NCBI GenBank assembly: GCA_965153455.1
Contig: OZ234504.1
Location: 11,656,001 to 11,720,000 of the forward strand
From: Sphagnum compactum
Lineage: Eukaryota > Bryophyta > Sphagnopsida > Sphagnales
DNA length: 64,000 nt
Reading direction: 5' to 3'
Made by a program: the position numbers and the translations under genes. Each line of letters opens with the position of its first letter. Positions within the stretch are counted from its first letter, which is position 1. This document shows positions 13,004 to 25,480 of this stretch, in pieces. The notes below the pieces were generated by a model. The model did no database searches and had not been told where the DNA came from. It saw nothing but the letters and a program-made list of their open reading frames with translations.

Positions 13004-15641
13004 CTATCTAAGAATATGCACATATAATTTTTTATAATCAAAATATTGTTTCAAAATATGCCACATCAAACACAAAAAAATCCAAGAATTAATGTTATTT
13101 ATTGGTGAAACCTTATATTGCATCATAGGCCAACCAGACGAATCCACAAAAAATCTAAAAAGATACATATTTATATGCCCTACCAAAGATTTTGGCCCAT
13201 CCTTTAAACAACCAAGAACCCAAGCTTTAAAATCTGGAATTTCTTAAATCAATTGCGAAATGAAAGGTCTTTCTTACAAGACCATGAAAGCCTTCATCAA
13301 ATCTGCCAAAATATAATTATTCTATTCTTTCACCTTTTTGGACAAATATCCAAAGCATCCATCAATATCTTCATGTGTATGACCAACCTCAACTTAATTT
13401 AATGTCCTCAAACACTTCCTTGCCATTAACAATGACAAAATTTTTAACAAATACCTATTTTTATTGTCCTTCACACAATTATCCATTTGAAGCAAAAAAA
13501 ATTCGACAATGGCTTGGGGCCCATAGCTTCACTTGGTGTCTTTACTTCACTTGTATAGCAAGGTTTGCCTTGCAAAAGACATGCAAAGAGTGCGTTTTGG
13601 GGAGGGTGCTCAAACAAGATTTTGGACTCACAAGCTGGAGTTTTCTCCAAACTCAAAGAAACCGCAACAAGGACCCAATTGTAAAATTAAGATCATTAGG
13701 CCACAACTCATTGGAATATTGGGCATATCTCTCATCACCATGACCATGAGTTTTCATACCTATTAAAGTAATGGGCAACTATCCAAGCCCACAAACCATT
13801 TTGTTCACCACCTATAACCTTGGGAATGCAATTTTTGCATGATCCATTTTGTCATGGATAATGCATAGGAACTCATCTTTCAACTGCACAAACTTGGACC
13901 TCCAATTATGGTACAAGCTTTTGCATGACTCTTGATGCAAAAGGTGTCATGTACAGTCTTTTTTACCATTTTTGATTCCTTTCAATTGATGTGGCATTAT
14001 GTCAACACACAAGTCAATTAGGGATTGAACATTTGACTGCACCTACTTGGTTGGAGTTCAGAGTTTATGTGAGCCTTTGTTACTATGAGGTAAAAATCTA
14101 CAACCTTGCTTGCAATCCACTATGTATAACATGTATGTCGATCTAAACAAACCAACCATCTTGTAATAATGTCCATTCATAGTAAAGGAGCCAATATAGT
14201 TGTTGACTATGTTTAAAACTACATTTATATTACTTTGAAAAATCACCATTAATTGTATTTAATGAATTATTTGTTCATCATTTGGAACTCTGTGTTGTGT
14301 GCTCTTGAAATTGGAATTTGATGAATTTGGAGTCATTTCACAATGTTATTAAAGTCTTTTGCCATACACAAAGCACTTATTGACAAAATGTTTTTAAGGA
14401 TTCTGAAATTTGAACGTGTTTTTTGTTGCTCAAATGTTCACCAAATGTTTTCAAATTTATTATGGGCTCTAATAATATATTTCATAAGAAGGGCCACATG
14501 TGTTTATATTTTTAAATGCATATGTATTGAATCCTTTGAATAATTATTGTTAATTTTGATTCTAAATGTCCTTAATGGTTTGAAAGGTTCAAAAATTGTA
14601 ATCATGGTTTTTTTTTTAAATGCACATTTGATTATAATCTAGGTCCTCATGCAAAATAAAAATAAAAATATTATAATATGGGTCATGTTTGGTTTCAATA
14701 TTGATATTCAGTCCTAGAAATTACATTTAAAATATAGTTATATATTTAATAGACAAATACATGCAAGACACATGTAAAATGTAGTCCTTGGTAAGGACTC
14801 CAACCTTGGCCCTTGTGGCTCCTTTTACTTACCCACCATGTTGTTTCACATATTTTTATTTCTTTAATCGTGATAAATGTTTGCTGCTTCATGTTTCTTT
14901 CACATGCAACCTTCTTGGAATATCCATGCCATACGTTCTACAGTCTTCAAAAATAGACCCCAAAACTCTTTTCTTAATGTCTTTTCACGAAAAAAATGCT
15001 CAAAACAATTTCATGTGCAACATAATGTGGAACTCACATTTCGAACAGACTCTTGGGATAAGAGCTTTTCAATCCTTTTCAACATTTTGCTTCCTCTTTT
15101 GAAAAATATATTGCTTCTTCCTCACACCAATTTTTCCTTCCTCATCAACAATTGGTATGTGGCTTTCATCGTAAGACATGAAACATCACCTACTTGGGAG
15201 TACCCATCCAAAATCACCTAAATTGTCATTACCACTGAAACATTACTCTGGCAATACAAAATACTCAGTCCCACATGATCCTCACCATGCTAATTATCAA
15301 GAATTACCTCCCTTGGGTCACAAGCAATTACATGCCCACTTGCAACAAACACCCCAACATCATCGAAAAGGTCACATTTCGCACTTCGCCAAGAGCACCT
15401 ACCTTTTGATGGGATATAGGAGTTTTTTTTTTCTGTTTCCTTTTTCATTTCATTCTTCTTGTTGTTTGCCATCTCCTTCTTCATTCCTTTCTTCATTCAT
15501 AGAATCAAAAGAAGTTTTCCTCAAATTACCTTGTTTCCTTTTTCATTTCATTCTTCTTGTTGTTTGCCATCTCCTTCTTCATTCCTTTCTTCATTCATAG
15601 AATCAAAAGAAGCTTTCCTCAAATTACCTTCACTGTTATCA
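13004..15641 (-). pseudogene. DUF7869-like pseudogene, 3' part (downstream of CACTA insertion)
   Basis: Read on the minus strand from 15,641 down, the frame starts DNSEGNLRKASFDSMN, runs through a Glu/Lys-rich piece and then VGVFVASGHVIACDPREV (about 15,380-15,290). It continues with VLGSIFEDCRTYGMDIPRR (about 14,970-14,900), WRSKFVQLKDEFLCIIHDKM (about 13,905-13,840) and NELWPNDLNFTIGSLLRF. It ends with MDNCVKDNKNRYLL (13,486-13,450), VGHTHEDIDGCFGYLSKK (13,388-13,335) and IPDFKAWVLGCLKDGP. The NC-KDNKN and HTHEDID signatures match DUF7869, a domain of uncertain function common in transposon-like plant proteins. At least ten in-frame stops and several frameshifts kill it; many stops are TGA or TAA where Arg or Gln would fit. 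The family name is from memory of motifs. Confidence 0.6.
15434..15630. repeat. 98-bp tandem duplication
   Basis: Two nearly identical copies start at GTTTCC 15,435 and 15,533; the one difference I saw is GAAGTTTTCC against GAAGCTTTCC. On the minus strand the copies encode an acidic and basic segment (SMNEERNEEGDGKQQEE). Because 98 is not a multiple of three, the duplication itself shifts the frame of the host pseudogene. The near identity makes it recent relative to the rest of the decay. Confidence 0.85.
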
Positions 15642-16079
15642 CACTAGTAGAAAACCCTTTTTTTTAATTAGCTTGCTTTTGATTAGATATCATTTTTTAC
15701 TACATTTTTTACTACAAATTTTTAAATATTAAAAAAATAATTTGGGGCTACCAAATAAGTTGAACCCTTTATTCTTTTGGTGGACAATTGAAAGTAAATT
15801 TCAACTAAAGGGTATGTAGTTGAATTATAGTTAATACATCGACTAGGAAAATAACATACCCTATAGTCATGCATCCCAAGGTGGTGTGTTGGCTTCATAA
15901 GTCTTGTGTTCAACTACTTTGGTGACTCACAAAACATCGAAATGGATTATAAATGCCACTTGGATGGATGAAATGCAGTTCACGAGTCCAATGTTTTTGT
16001 TGCAACTTTGGCTCGACTATTTTTCAACTATATTATGTAACTACAAGTTAACTTTACAAAGAATACATAAATTAGTAAT

Positions 16080-17100
16080 AAATTGATACATAATTAATCA
16101 TTATTCATGAATATAAATATTAATTAACTGATTGATTAAAGAATATGCAATAATTTTTGGATAATGATAATTTATTTATTTATTATTAACAAGCCAATAG
16201 GTTTATATATCAAAATTTTAATATATATTAATGAATGATTGATCAATACTTTATTAACTACTAATTAATATTTAATAGTTAGTTATTATAAAATAATTAA
16301 ATATTCTAAATAGTTAGTTGCATAAAATGATTTTTTGATTAATTATTTAGATAATTAATTATTTGATTACTCCTTATTTAATATTTTTGAAACATTTCAT
16401 CAATTTTGAAAATTCTTAATAATATGATCTAACTACTTAATCAAGAGTTATGGTTAATAGCTAATGGGTATTAATTATTAAATATTTATTCAACCAATGA
16501 AAAAATAATACAAATTATTCACAAATTAAATTGTCTAGTTATTATTAACAATTAATTAAAACCCACTTAATATTTAATTAATTAATTAATCAAATTTATT
16601 ATATATATACATAATATTAATTATTTTATTAGCTGATATTCTTAAATATAAAGTATTAATAAAAAATTATGGTTAATAACTAATAAATATTAATTAATTA
16701 ATAACTAGTTAGTTATAAATTAAGAAAATTAATGATTCATGAGTTCAATTATTTAATTAATCTTAATGATGATTTTAAAATGATTTAAATTCTCAAAATT
16801 AATTTAAGATAGAAATTTAATCATTTATAGTTAATATTGAAAAAAAATTACCAATTAGTTAATAATTTACTTTGTTAGATGATAATTGAAACCTAATTAT
16901 TTTTTATTTGATTAGTTGATCACTAGCATTTTAAAAGGTTTATTTTTAGAGGTAAAAATTTAAAAATTATTTAGATAATTTAATAAATAGATAATTATAT
17001 TATTTTATAAGTAATTGCCAAAGAATTAAATACATTAAAAATTTAATGATTACTATTAATTTATATGTATTTTCTAGCTACTACTAGTTATTAAGTCTCT
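16080..17100. repeat. Near-pure A/T tract inside the CACTA-like element
   Basis: Words of the type TTAATTAATTATTAAT make up this kilobase, with no open frame. It passes without break into an AGGT/TAGGTA-rich block up to about 18,060 (for example TACCTACTAACTAGC-like runs), the same pairing of low-complexity types seen near 35 kb. Confidence 0.65.
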
Positions 17101-18164
17101 AGCTTACCTATGCTAAACATTAGATAAATATTAAGTGATTTAGGCCTAAGCATGGTTTAGACCATTTAACCTAGGTGCATACCTTAGGTGCCACATTAGA
17201 CACTTAATTAACCTTAGGTGGTTAAATATTAATTATTCGCCTAAGTTAGGATCATATTATAATAATATTAATCATTATTAATTATTATAATTATAAAAAT
17301 GTTACTAACCTAACTTAGAACGAATTGCCATAACATTTGAGAATTAAAATTATTACCTACTATTAGTTATTATAAATGACTTATTATATTTAAATAATAT
17401 TATACCTACTTATTCAAGTAGTATTATAAACTATTAATAAAGTTAAATACTAGTAATTAGATACCTACTTACTAAATACCTAGAGCTACCTATAAAAAAT
17501 ACCTATACTACTTATTTAGTTAGTAGGTACCTAAAGTACAAGGTAGTTAAGTACTTAGTTAGTAAGTAGCTAGGGTTTAAGGTTAAGGATTAGTTAGCTA
17601 CTAGATACCTACCTACTAGTTACTAACTAGCTAGGTAGTTAGTACCTACCTTTAGGTACCTACTAATTATTACCTAATAGGTACTTACCTAATACATACT
17701 AAGTACCTACATAATAAGTATTTTTTAACTACTATTAATTAAATTAAGTCTCTAGGCTACCTATGTTAAGTATTAAATAGGTATTAGGTGGTCTAGGCTT
17801 AAGTGCCATTGTCTTTAACTTTAAGCCCACCTTAGGTGCCACATACATTATATTAGTTAATAGGTTAATAACTATTAAACCCCCAGGCTACTTTTGTTAG
17901 GTTTTAGATAGGTACTCCTAGGTGCCACATATGCTAGATCAATTAGTAGGTTAGGTTAATTGATAAGTTTAATAAGTCAAGTTAATTGGTAGTAGACTAA
18001 GCTAGGTAAGTAATTAGGTAATACTAGTTAAATAAGTAGGTTGCTAGGTAGTTGTTAATAAGTCATTGTGATTAACTTGCAATTGGGTTAAAACTAGTTA
18101 GGTTGTAAATTGGTTACAATTAGGGTAGAATTGCCCATGACTAATTAGCGGCGTACCAAACATT

Positions 18165-18725
18165 TATTCATATCTTTCTCATCTCTTCTTCATTTTGAAT
18201 GATTTAAAACTTTATGTGATCACTGAATTAAGCTTTACAATTCACCTTTGAACTGCATATACAAATAAAGGAGTAATCAAGAAAGAGCTGGAAAAGAATA
18301 ATACAAAACATGTTTTTTAAAGATACAAAATGCATTTTTTTCTTTTAGACCCCTCTGACTCTCAAAGTCCATATCTTTCTCATTTCTTGTTCAAGTTTAG
18401 TGATCTAAAGTGTTATGGGAGTGCCACCTTACGTTCTACAAATAATCTTTGAACTCTAAACAATGGAGCAACGTCCTAGAACTGTTTTCAATGTTTAGGA
18501 ATAGGCTTCCAAGTGTTACAACATTTTCTATTTTGAACCCTCCCTACTTTGGGGAGCCATAACTTTCTCATTTCTTATCCATTTGTAAAGATTTTTAGTG
18601 GCTCAGATGCATCAAGAGGAGGACTTCAATTCCTCTTTGGACACCATAAGGAAATTAAATCATCTTTGGATTTTGTCGAGCTCTTAACCACTAAGTGATT
18701 ATTCTCCAATTGTTTTACCCTAGTT
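18165..18725 (+). repeat. Interspersed repeat R1, copy 1
   Basis: Three diverged units of about 185 bp begin near 18,172, 18,365 and 18,548. Each has a CATATCTTTCTCATTTCTT-like start, then TGATTTAAA-like and TTTACAA(A)TCA-TTTGAACT words. The third unit ends in a segment with TTTTACCCTAG. The same three-unit order, in the same orientation, is seen at 40,720-41,285. Function and parent element are unknown. Confidence 0.6.
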
Positions 18726-19469
18726 TACAACTAAACTATTTATCCCATATTATTTGTTTTGCATGACAAGTTTCCGAAGTATATAAAGAAGTGAATTAGA
18801 AATGTTGGCAAAACATGAAAAACTTTACATTGTTCAATAGTCATTTGGGATGAGCTAATCACAAAAGCTTGATCTTAAAGGTTAAACTTAAAATGAAAAA
18901 GTAAATTATTAATTAAGTGGCATTTGGCCTAGGTTTAGGCTTAGGGTTTGGGCCTAGCTTAAATCCAGACTTAACCTAGGCTTAGGTCTAGTTTAAGTTT
19001 AGCCCTAGCCTAGGTGATATGTAGCCTTATGTGAGCCACATGGCAACAAACTACTTGTTAAACATTAAGGCCATGTGTCAACAAATTGTTGGCTAGACTT
19101 TTTACCTAACATAATCGAAACATAGTCGAAAACATAATCAAAAACATAATTGGAACATAGTTGAATTTCAACTCAAATTTTGATGATGTCATGATTTGTC
19201 AACAGATGAAGTTCATCCGGTGGGAAGTTAAAGTCAAAAACAACTTTCGACTGTAATGGTGGAATCATTTTCAACTAAAATGGTCAAAAGTGGCCATTGT
19301 TGTGGTGCTGACATGTGGCCGTCACTTTCAACTGCAATTTAATTTTTGTCTTGTACTTTTCAATTCTTGTGGTCAACAATTGACAAAAAAAATTGTAGTT
19401 GAAAAGGTCATTTTCAACCATAATAGTACATTGAAAAAATAGTTGAAAAAGGGGGGTTTTCTACTAATG

Positions 19470-20452
19470 TCTTCATTAGAGTTATAAAAGCATCCATTGG
19501 ATTCGTCACCAACAGTCCCATCCATCATAATGTCAATTTTCTTATTGACGTCAAATTCCTTAGAACGTAACAATGTAGAGGCAACCTAATCCCTACAAGA
19601 CATTCTTCTCTTGTGCATATTGCTAAACCCCTCTTATTAATGTCTTCCAACAATAGAAATAAAAGTGTTTCTTCCAATAATGAAACATCCTTTGCATGCC
19701 AAAAGCAATCATTTCCCACTTATGATCCACAATATCATGCAGTTGGAATGGGGCAAAAAAGTCTTCATTGCTCAAAGGCCTTAAACATGGATATGATGGT
19801 TACAACAATATAGCTCTCCACTCCACTAGCACCATAAATCAAGACCAATGATGGATCCTTGCATTGTCCTACTCCAATTTGAACCCTACCATCTTCGCTC
19901 AAATCCCAAATAGAAACCTTGTCACCAACATTCACCTCTATGGTCATGTCTTCATGGTTTTTAAGGATAATTTACTTATCAAACAATGTCCATAGAGTTA
20001 ATGGACGAACAATACTACCATTATACTTTGGATCACAAAATTGGATAGAAAATGATGAACCCCTAAACATTTCAGCCATTCCACTAAGAAGGGATTTTTT
20101 TTCTAACTAATTCAATTCAATGTTGACTAATTACAAAAACATTTTGACAATATTAAGATTAAATAACACTGGATTCACCCAAGTTATTTGTGCCTAAAAA
20201 CAATTTTTTTTGAATGTTCGGCAGTTGTCAACAGGTGGTCCATCATAAGACATATCTTTGAACACCTTCCAGCCCTGGGTGTATTCTACACATGAATTTG
20301 AATAGATCGTTAAAATAACATGGTAGCCAACAAGAATTTTTTTTAATTGCCACCAAAACATAAGTAGAACATGCATATCCAAGATTATTGCATCGCACAA
20401 TTTTTTTTTGATAATAAAGAGGATTGCATTGCACAAAACGTTTGGGAGACAC
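19470..20452 (-). pseudogene. DUF7869-like pseudogene, 5' part (upstream of CACTA insertion)
   Basis: From 20,452 down the minus strand carries coherent protein sequence: VFKDMSYDGPPVDNC, then VNPVLFNLNIVKMFL-stop-LVNIELN-stop, then MAEMFRGSSFSIQFCDPKYN at 20,079. IILKNHEDMTIEVNVGDKVS follows, and the last residues before the CACTA-like end are DGTVGDESNGCFYNSNED. The stop at 20,194 and those after it leave the frame unchanged for 38 codons up to the Met at 20,079. Stops are TAA or TAG where Gln fits. I do not recognise a named domain in this half. It belongs to the same gene as 13,004-15,641 because the two halves join in frame across the insertion. The true start is not visible and may lie above 20,452. 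Confidence 0.55.
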
Positions 20453-20539
20453 CAGGAGTGTCTTGCAATGTTATCTCCTCAGCCATTTTGAACACATTTA
20501 ACAATAGCTAGGTGTTTTTTGTGGTTCCCTTGGATTTGG

Positions 20540-21300
20540 TTATCAAGAAAAATCATGGCAACCACCATGTACTTTTTAATTTCCCTCCATTGGGCTATTT
20601 AGAAAATGTCTAGTGGCCACCATGGGAGTTATTCAATTCCCTCATGAATTGTTTATTGAAAAAAAAACCTAAAGGTCGCCAATCATTTTTTGAGTGCCCT
20701 CTATTGGGCTACCTAGAAAACTCTTTGTGGCCTCAAGGCATTTTTTGCAATTCCCCAAGAGGCCATCCAAAAAACACCTTACGGCCGCTAGGCATTTTCT
20801 GCAATTTCCTTCAACCGGGTATTCAAAAAATGCCTCATGGCCACCAAGTGTTTTCTTGATCCCAAATTGAAGGATATCGCAAAAAATGCCTAATGTTTTT
20901 CAATAATTTCCTTCAATCTGGTATCCAAAAAACATTTGGTGGCCACCATGCATTATCTATAATTTCCTTTAATTGGGTATCTAGAAAATGCATGGTGGTT
21001 GCCAGGCATTTTTTGCAATTCCTTTTAATCAAGTATTCAAAAGCCACCATGCATTTTTTGCAATTTGTCTAATCGATGATCCAAAAAATACCTAGTGGTT
21101 ACCAAGTGTTTTCTATAATTCCCTCTAATCGCTGATCTAAAAAATGCTTAGTAACGGCTAGACATTTTTTTTTCTTTCCTTCAATTGGCTATCCAAAAAT
21201 TGTTTTGCGACCACCAAACAGTTTTTGTGATTCTTGTAACGACCATCTAAGAGACACCTAGTGGCTGCTAAGCATTTTCTACAATGCACATGCTGACACA
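20540..21300. repeat. About 55-bp minisatellite with hairpin core (about 12 units)
   Basis: Anchors of the type GTATCCAAAAAATGCC recur near 20,708, 20,764, 20,819, 20,873, 20,921, 20,977, 21,032, 21,079, 21,133, 21,188 and 21,243, a spacing of 47-56 bp, mostly 54-56. Each unit has a self-complementary core, best seen as TGCCT-GTGGCCAC-AGGCA, followed by TTTTTGCAATT and a CTTCAATCG-like link. Units are strongly diverged, so the array is old. The core is shared with the array at 27.1 kb and with single copies at 30,053 and 30,423. Confidence 0.75.
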
Positions 21301-22800
21301 TGACAAGAAAAATGGCAAAGTTTGTAGACAATGTTTGGCGGTCGCTGAACATCTTCTGATTTCCAATAACACTAACTAGCAATAGGTATCTCCTTATTGA
21401 ACTATCTGAAGTAACAAAACCTTTTGAAAGTTTCGAAGCATCCTGTGAAGGTGTGGTTCAACAATTTAGTAGAAAATCATAGCTATAATTTTCAATGCAA
21501 CTATGTTGTTATGGGTATAGTTTAGGTTTTAACAAACTATTACTAATAGTTATCCTTATAATGAAGGAATTTTTTTGCATTATAATTTGAGTTTTAGGAA
21601 TCCCTTTAAGGAATAAAAACCATGGAAATCTTTTAAAATCCTTTGTTATTGTTATTTTTTGGTTTTTAGTGGTTTCTAGTGAAATTGATGTTTGAATTAT
21701 GATGGGAAAATAGCAATTTTCATAAAATCAAGTCAAAAAAGCATGGAAATCATGTAATTTGATTATAATATGTTGTGAAAGCTTTAGGACAAGAAGGATT
21801 TGAGATGATAAGAATCATGAATCTTTGGAATTGTTGTAATGTGAATAATGAGTTGTGTAATCTTCACTTTCTTCTTCGTGATGGCTCCATCTTGTTGTGA
21901 GAGGTGGGATCAAATACAAGCAATATCGTTTCGGTGAGAAGCATTGTCAAACCCCATCAACGTGTTTCTGAATAGGCAAACCCAAGTTTTAGATTCCTAT
22001 TTCCTTACTTAAGGAAATCGAACACAAATGGACTTTTTGTTGGAACAATTTTTTAAGAAAACATTAGATGTATGAGATGGGCATTGCAAGATGATAATAA
22101 ACACGTTTTTGTGTGTGTAAGCAATTGAGAAACAATTTTCATGAAAATAATTATTGAATTCAAAACTACTTTTCAATTACATAAAAATCAAACACATTGC
22201 CACATAATGTTTTATACTATGGAATGTTCTACATTATCGAAAGAGACTTGTGACACTAGTGGATCACAAGATTGATGTGAGGATTTGAGAAATGGAAGAA
22301 ACAATGGGTTGGAATGGTGAGAGGGTCATACACATAGTTTGAAGCTATTCCACAAAGCTTAGTGAGTTGTAAAATTTCACCTTGTGAAAGGAAGCTTGAG
22401 AATTGTTTGAGTTATTCGAACTCCTTTTTTAAAAACCCTATGGCATTTAGAATGGAAATGGTCATGAACAAAGGCTAAACCGCTAGTCTTTATTTGTTGT
22501 TTTTTGCTCTTGATTTCATCTAAAGCCTTTTGCTAATCCCCTCTTGGAAATGCCAAGATGCTTAGAATGGAAATGCATGTGAACGAAAGTTGAACTGCTG
22601 TGCTTTACTTGTTCTGTTACTCTTGGTTTGTTCTAAAGCTTTTTGATCTATTCCAAAGTTCCAAATTATTGTCGAGAACTGTTTGGCCCCCACCATGTGC
22701 TCTTGCTTGTGGCTTGTGGAGATCGAACACCTAGCGGTTGCCAAATGCTTCTTCATGTGTTAATGTAAAAAATCATTGCTGGATAAAATGGAACGTTCAC
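21300..22800. other. No gene; imperfect 115-bp tandem duplication
   Basis: Mostly unstructured. Between about 22,445 and 22,670 two copies offset by 115 bp share AGAATGGAAATG (22,449 and 22,564), CTTGTT/TTTGTT and TCTAAAGC-TTTTG words. At 22,686-22,745 two single hairpin-core-like motifs (GCCCCCACCATG, CTAGCGGTTGCC) recall the minisatellite just upstream. The short open frames are not believable genes. Confidence 0.5.
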
Positions 22801-22810
22801 ATGTATTGTA

Positions 22811-23718
22811 ATGTGTAGGTACATTCCCCCATTGATGAAGAAGCTGGTTGACGAGTACTTCAACCTATTTAATTTATATCTAGAGGCACATCTCAAAATA
22901 TGGGGCTTGGCTCCAACAATAACAACTTGGGAGGCCAAGCTCCTAACCAAACCCGAAACCTTCATTGAGTTCCATTTTATCAAAAACGGGAACCAAGATT
23001 ATGTGAAAAAGATGCCCATCCACGCAATGAAAATATGATTTCACAACTTGGACAAGGTCATCCTCATGCTGGAGGACCCACATAAGAAGCAATTGGTAGG
23101 CCTCGTTTGATCAATCAACCAAATTAGTGATGAACTCGCCTTGACGAGCATCGAGAAAGGATTTGTTGCGAGTACAATGGAATATAAAACTACGAACGAC
23201 ATGGTTGTACATTGGAATGAGTTCTTCGAACTCTTGTAGATTGAAAAGGAAAAATTCACAAGAGACTCTTGAAGGGGCTTAAACCACACATCACAAACTT
23301 TGAGGGTTCTAGCAGCCCTTGTCATAAGAAAAAACAGTGAAAAGACAAAACTAAAGCTGAGAAAAAGAAGAAGATTTTGACAAAATTAGTTGTCGAGAAG
23401 GAGGATAAGGGATTTGATGTGGCCAAGTGCCAACTCGTCGATGACACACTTAGTGATGAGTTTTTAAGTTGCTTTCCTTTTGGACATGACCCATTTCTAG
23501 GTGTTAACATCGAAGTTCATCGTTTCAAAAAAGCACCTGTAAACATATGTCTTCTCTCAGATATTCATAAGGATGAGATTGAAAAGAGGAGTACGCAATA
23601 TAACAAGTTTGACACCAAATTGCCATTTTTGCAATCCTTAAAACCTCGCATAATCCCGACCATATCACTCCCTGCCAACCAAAGAACTAGGAGGATATCC
23701 AAGACAATCAATTTCTAA
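22811..23718 (+). pseudogene. Decayed unidentified protein, block 1
   Basis: A coherent plus-strand frame begins MCRYIPPLMKKLVDEYFN and goes through a TGA at 23,036 into FHNLDKVILMLEDPHKK, ISDELALTSIEKGFV and VVHWNEFFELL. Stops there (TGA, TGA, TAG, TGA) all fit former Arg or Gln codons. A frameshift near 23,260-23,275 leads into GLKPHITNFEG, a Lys-rich stretch around 23,320-23,375, and an open frame to 23,718 (LVVEKEDKGFDVAKCQLVDD). I recognise no domain. A gag-like or transposon-encoded protein is possible from the basic stretch and the setting, but unproven. Confidence 0.4.
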
Positions 23719-23719
23719 T

Positions 23720-25480
23720 TGTTGGCGGGCAACACACAATTGTTGTAGCAAAGGTGCATCGGGTTTGACCCCAATTCCTCTAAAGTATTGTATAATGATA
23801 TGTAATGAGAATTATAAACTTCAGACTTGAAAATGGAATCTTATTTCTTGCTTTAACAAGAATTTGTGGACGACCCCAATATGAAGCCCAAGTGTACAAG
23901 AGATCTATAGCTCAAGTTCCAAATCATTGTAGTATGGGACACCAACTTGGTGAAAGATTTGCAACATGTCCAAAATATTGAACAACAAGGATTGTGACCT
24001 AAACACAAAACATTCTTATAAGGAGAATTTTACACATGGGCAAAAAATATGGGATGCATACCAAAGGCTGCATCTGAATTTGGATGTGTCTTTTTGACAT
24101 ATTGAAGAATACAAGGTATGAATATAAGACGATTAATTTACGCACAAAGCCATTGTATTATAACTTTTCCACTTTTATTTATTATAGTTCTTGTGCTTGT
24201 GAAATGTTTTCCAGAAATTTGAGGTAACACTCAAGCCCATGTTGAATGTAAAATCAACAAAGGGTGAAAGCACACTAGGGTGGAACAAAAACGACACATC
24301 GTGATAGCCCATTTTTAGTCCATTATGAAATAAAATACACTAGGAAAGTATAACAAAAACAAGCAAAAACAAGATACTTTGAATCAAATGGGCCATGTGG
24401 CAAGGTGTTATAAGATATTTTTCTATAAGGATTTAAGCATCTTTAGCTTATTTTATGATAATCTTATACTTGAAATATGAGCATCTAAATCATTATTTTC
24501 AACAAATGAAAGACTTCTTTTAGAAGCTTCAAACTTGATATACATCTCAAGATTTGAACATCAAATCTTTTCAAATTATCTTATTTAATTTCAATTTGCC
24601 ACAATACTATATTATCATTGAGTCATTTATTCATAAAGGACATTATATCAAGTTGTATTGAGTCCATTTAATTTATCCTTGACCGATCAGGTGCTTTTGT
24701 ACAACTTTAAAAGTTCATAACAAAATTGAATACCAAAGATTTGACCATGAAATTTTAACATAGTGTTTTGATGTATGAATTCATTCTTGACATGAATCCC
24801 ACTTCATCATTTGTCCATATCAATTGGAATAAACTACTATTGAAAATTTAAAAATTGTGAAAAATGGATCCTCGAACATCCAAAGTGTAACACCTTAATG
24901 CACTATCACCCCAAAGGAGTGTGTGAATATCATGTTGTTGATAGATGCAATCTTCCAACTATGGCAAAGTGTGTTCCTTGAATGGGAAAGGTGCAACATC
25001 CTTGATAGATTTGGAGATGTACTAGATCGCTCGCCAAAATCAATTTGAAAATCTACCTTCAATTGTTTGGTGAACTAAAGGAAAAACAATTGGAAAAGTT
25101 GGCAAGGGGGCTCTTTTCAAAAATGATAACACTGAGAAAGCGTCCATGGAAAAATAGCGAGGCCTGATCTCAAATCCATGTACAAGTTCACAAGGCTTTT
25201 GAAACAAAAGGCTATGATCCAAAACAATGTTATGATTCATTTTGGACATCTGAAGCTGACCACCAATAATTAAGAACCTTATACAAATGAAAAATGGCAC
25301 ATGTTGAAGGACAAACACAAGCGAGACAAGATGTTTTTTTTTTTCAATTTTGGATTTGAAGACAATTTCTAGTCCAAAAAATTGAAGTTAAACCCCTTAA
25401 ATGAGGCTTTGCCTTTAGGATTTAAACATTCTTTGAGAAATGGATCCAAAGTGGAACTTTGGAGGACAATGTAGCAAAAG
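23720..25480. other. No clear gene between decayed blocks
   Basis: Short coding-like scraps occur on the plus strand, for example ARPDLKSMYKFTRLLKQKAM near 25,160-25,220, but stop density is close to chance. The 92- and 131-residue minus-strand frames in this area look like shadows. No repeat or terminus stands out. Confidence 0.35.

Larger units (their letters stand above)
15642..19469. mobile_element. CACTA-like DNA transposon, non-autonomous, 3.8 kb
   Basis: The left end reads CACTAGTAGAAAACCC (15,642). The right end, read on the minus strand from 19,469, is CATTAGTAGAAAACCC, with one mismatch in 16. Both ends run into T-rich sequence, and the outer few hundred bases are rich in TTTCAACTA/TAGTTGAAA words in both orientations, as in CACTA subterminal repeats. 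Flanking triplets on the minus strand are AGA and TGA, an imperfect 3-bp target duplication. The interior has AT tracts, AGGT blocks and a segment shared with 40.7 kb, but no transposase. The insertion splits a reading frame that rejoins in phase when the element is removed. Confidence 0.7.

Noticed and set aside
20540-21300. CRISPR-like spacing of repeats
   Set aside because: Units are contiguous and diverged, with no unique spacers, and the setting is a plant nuclear genome. It is a minisatellite.
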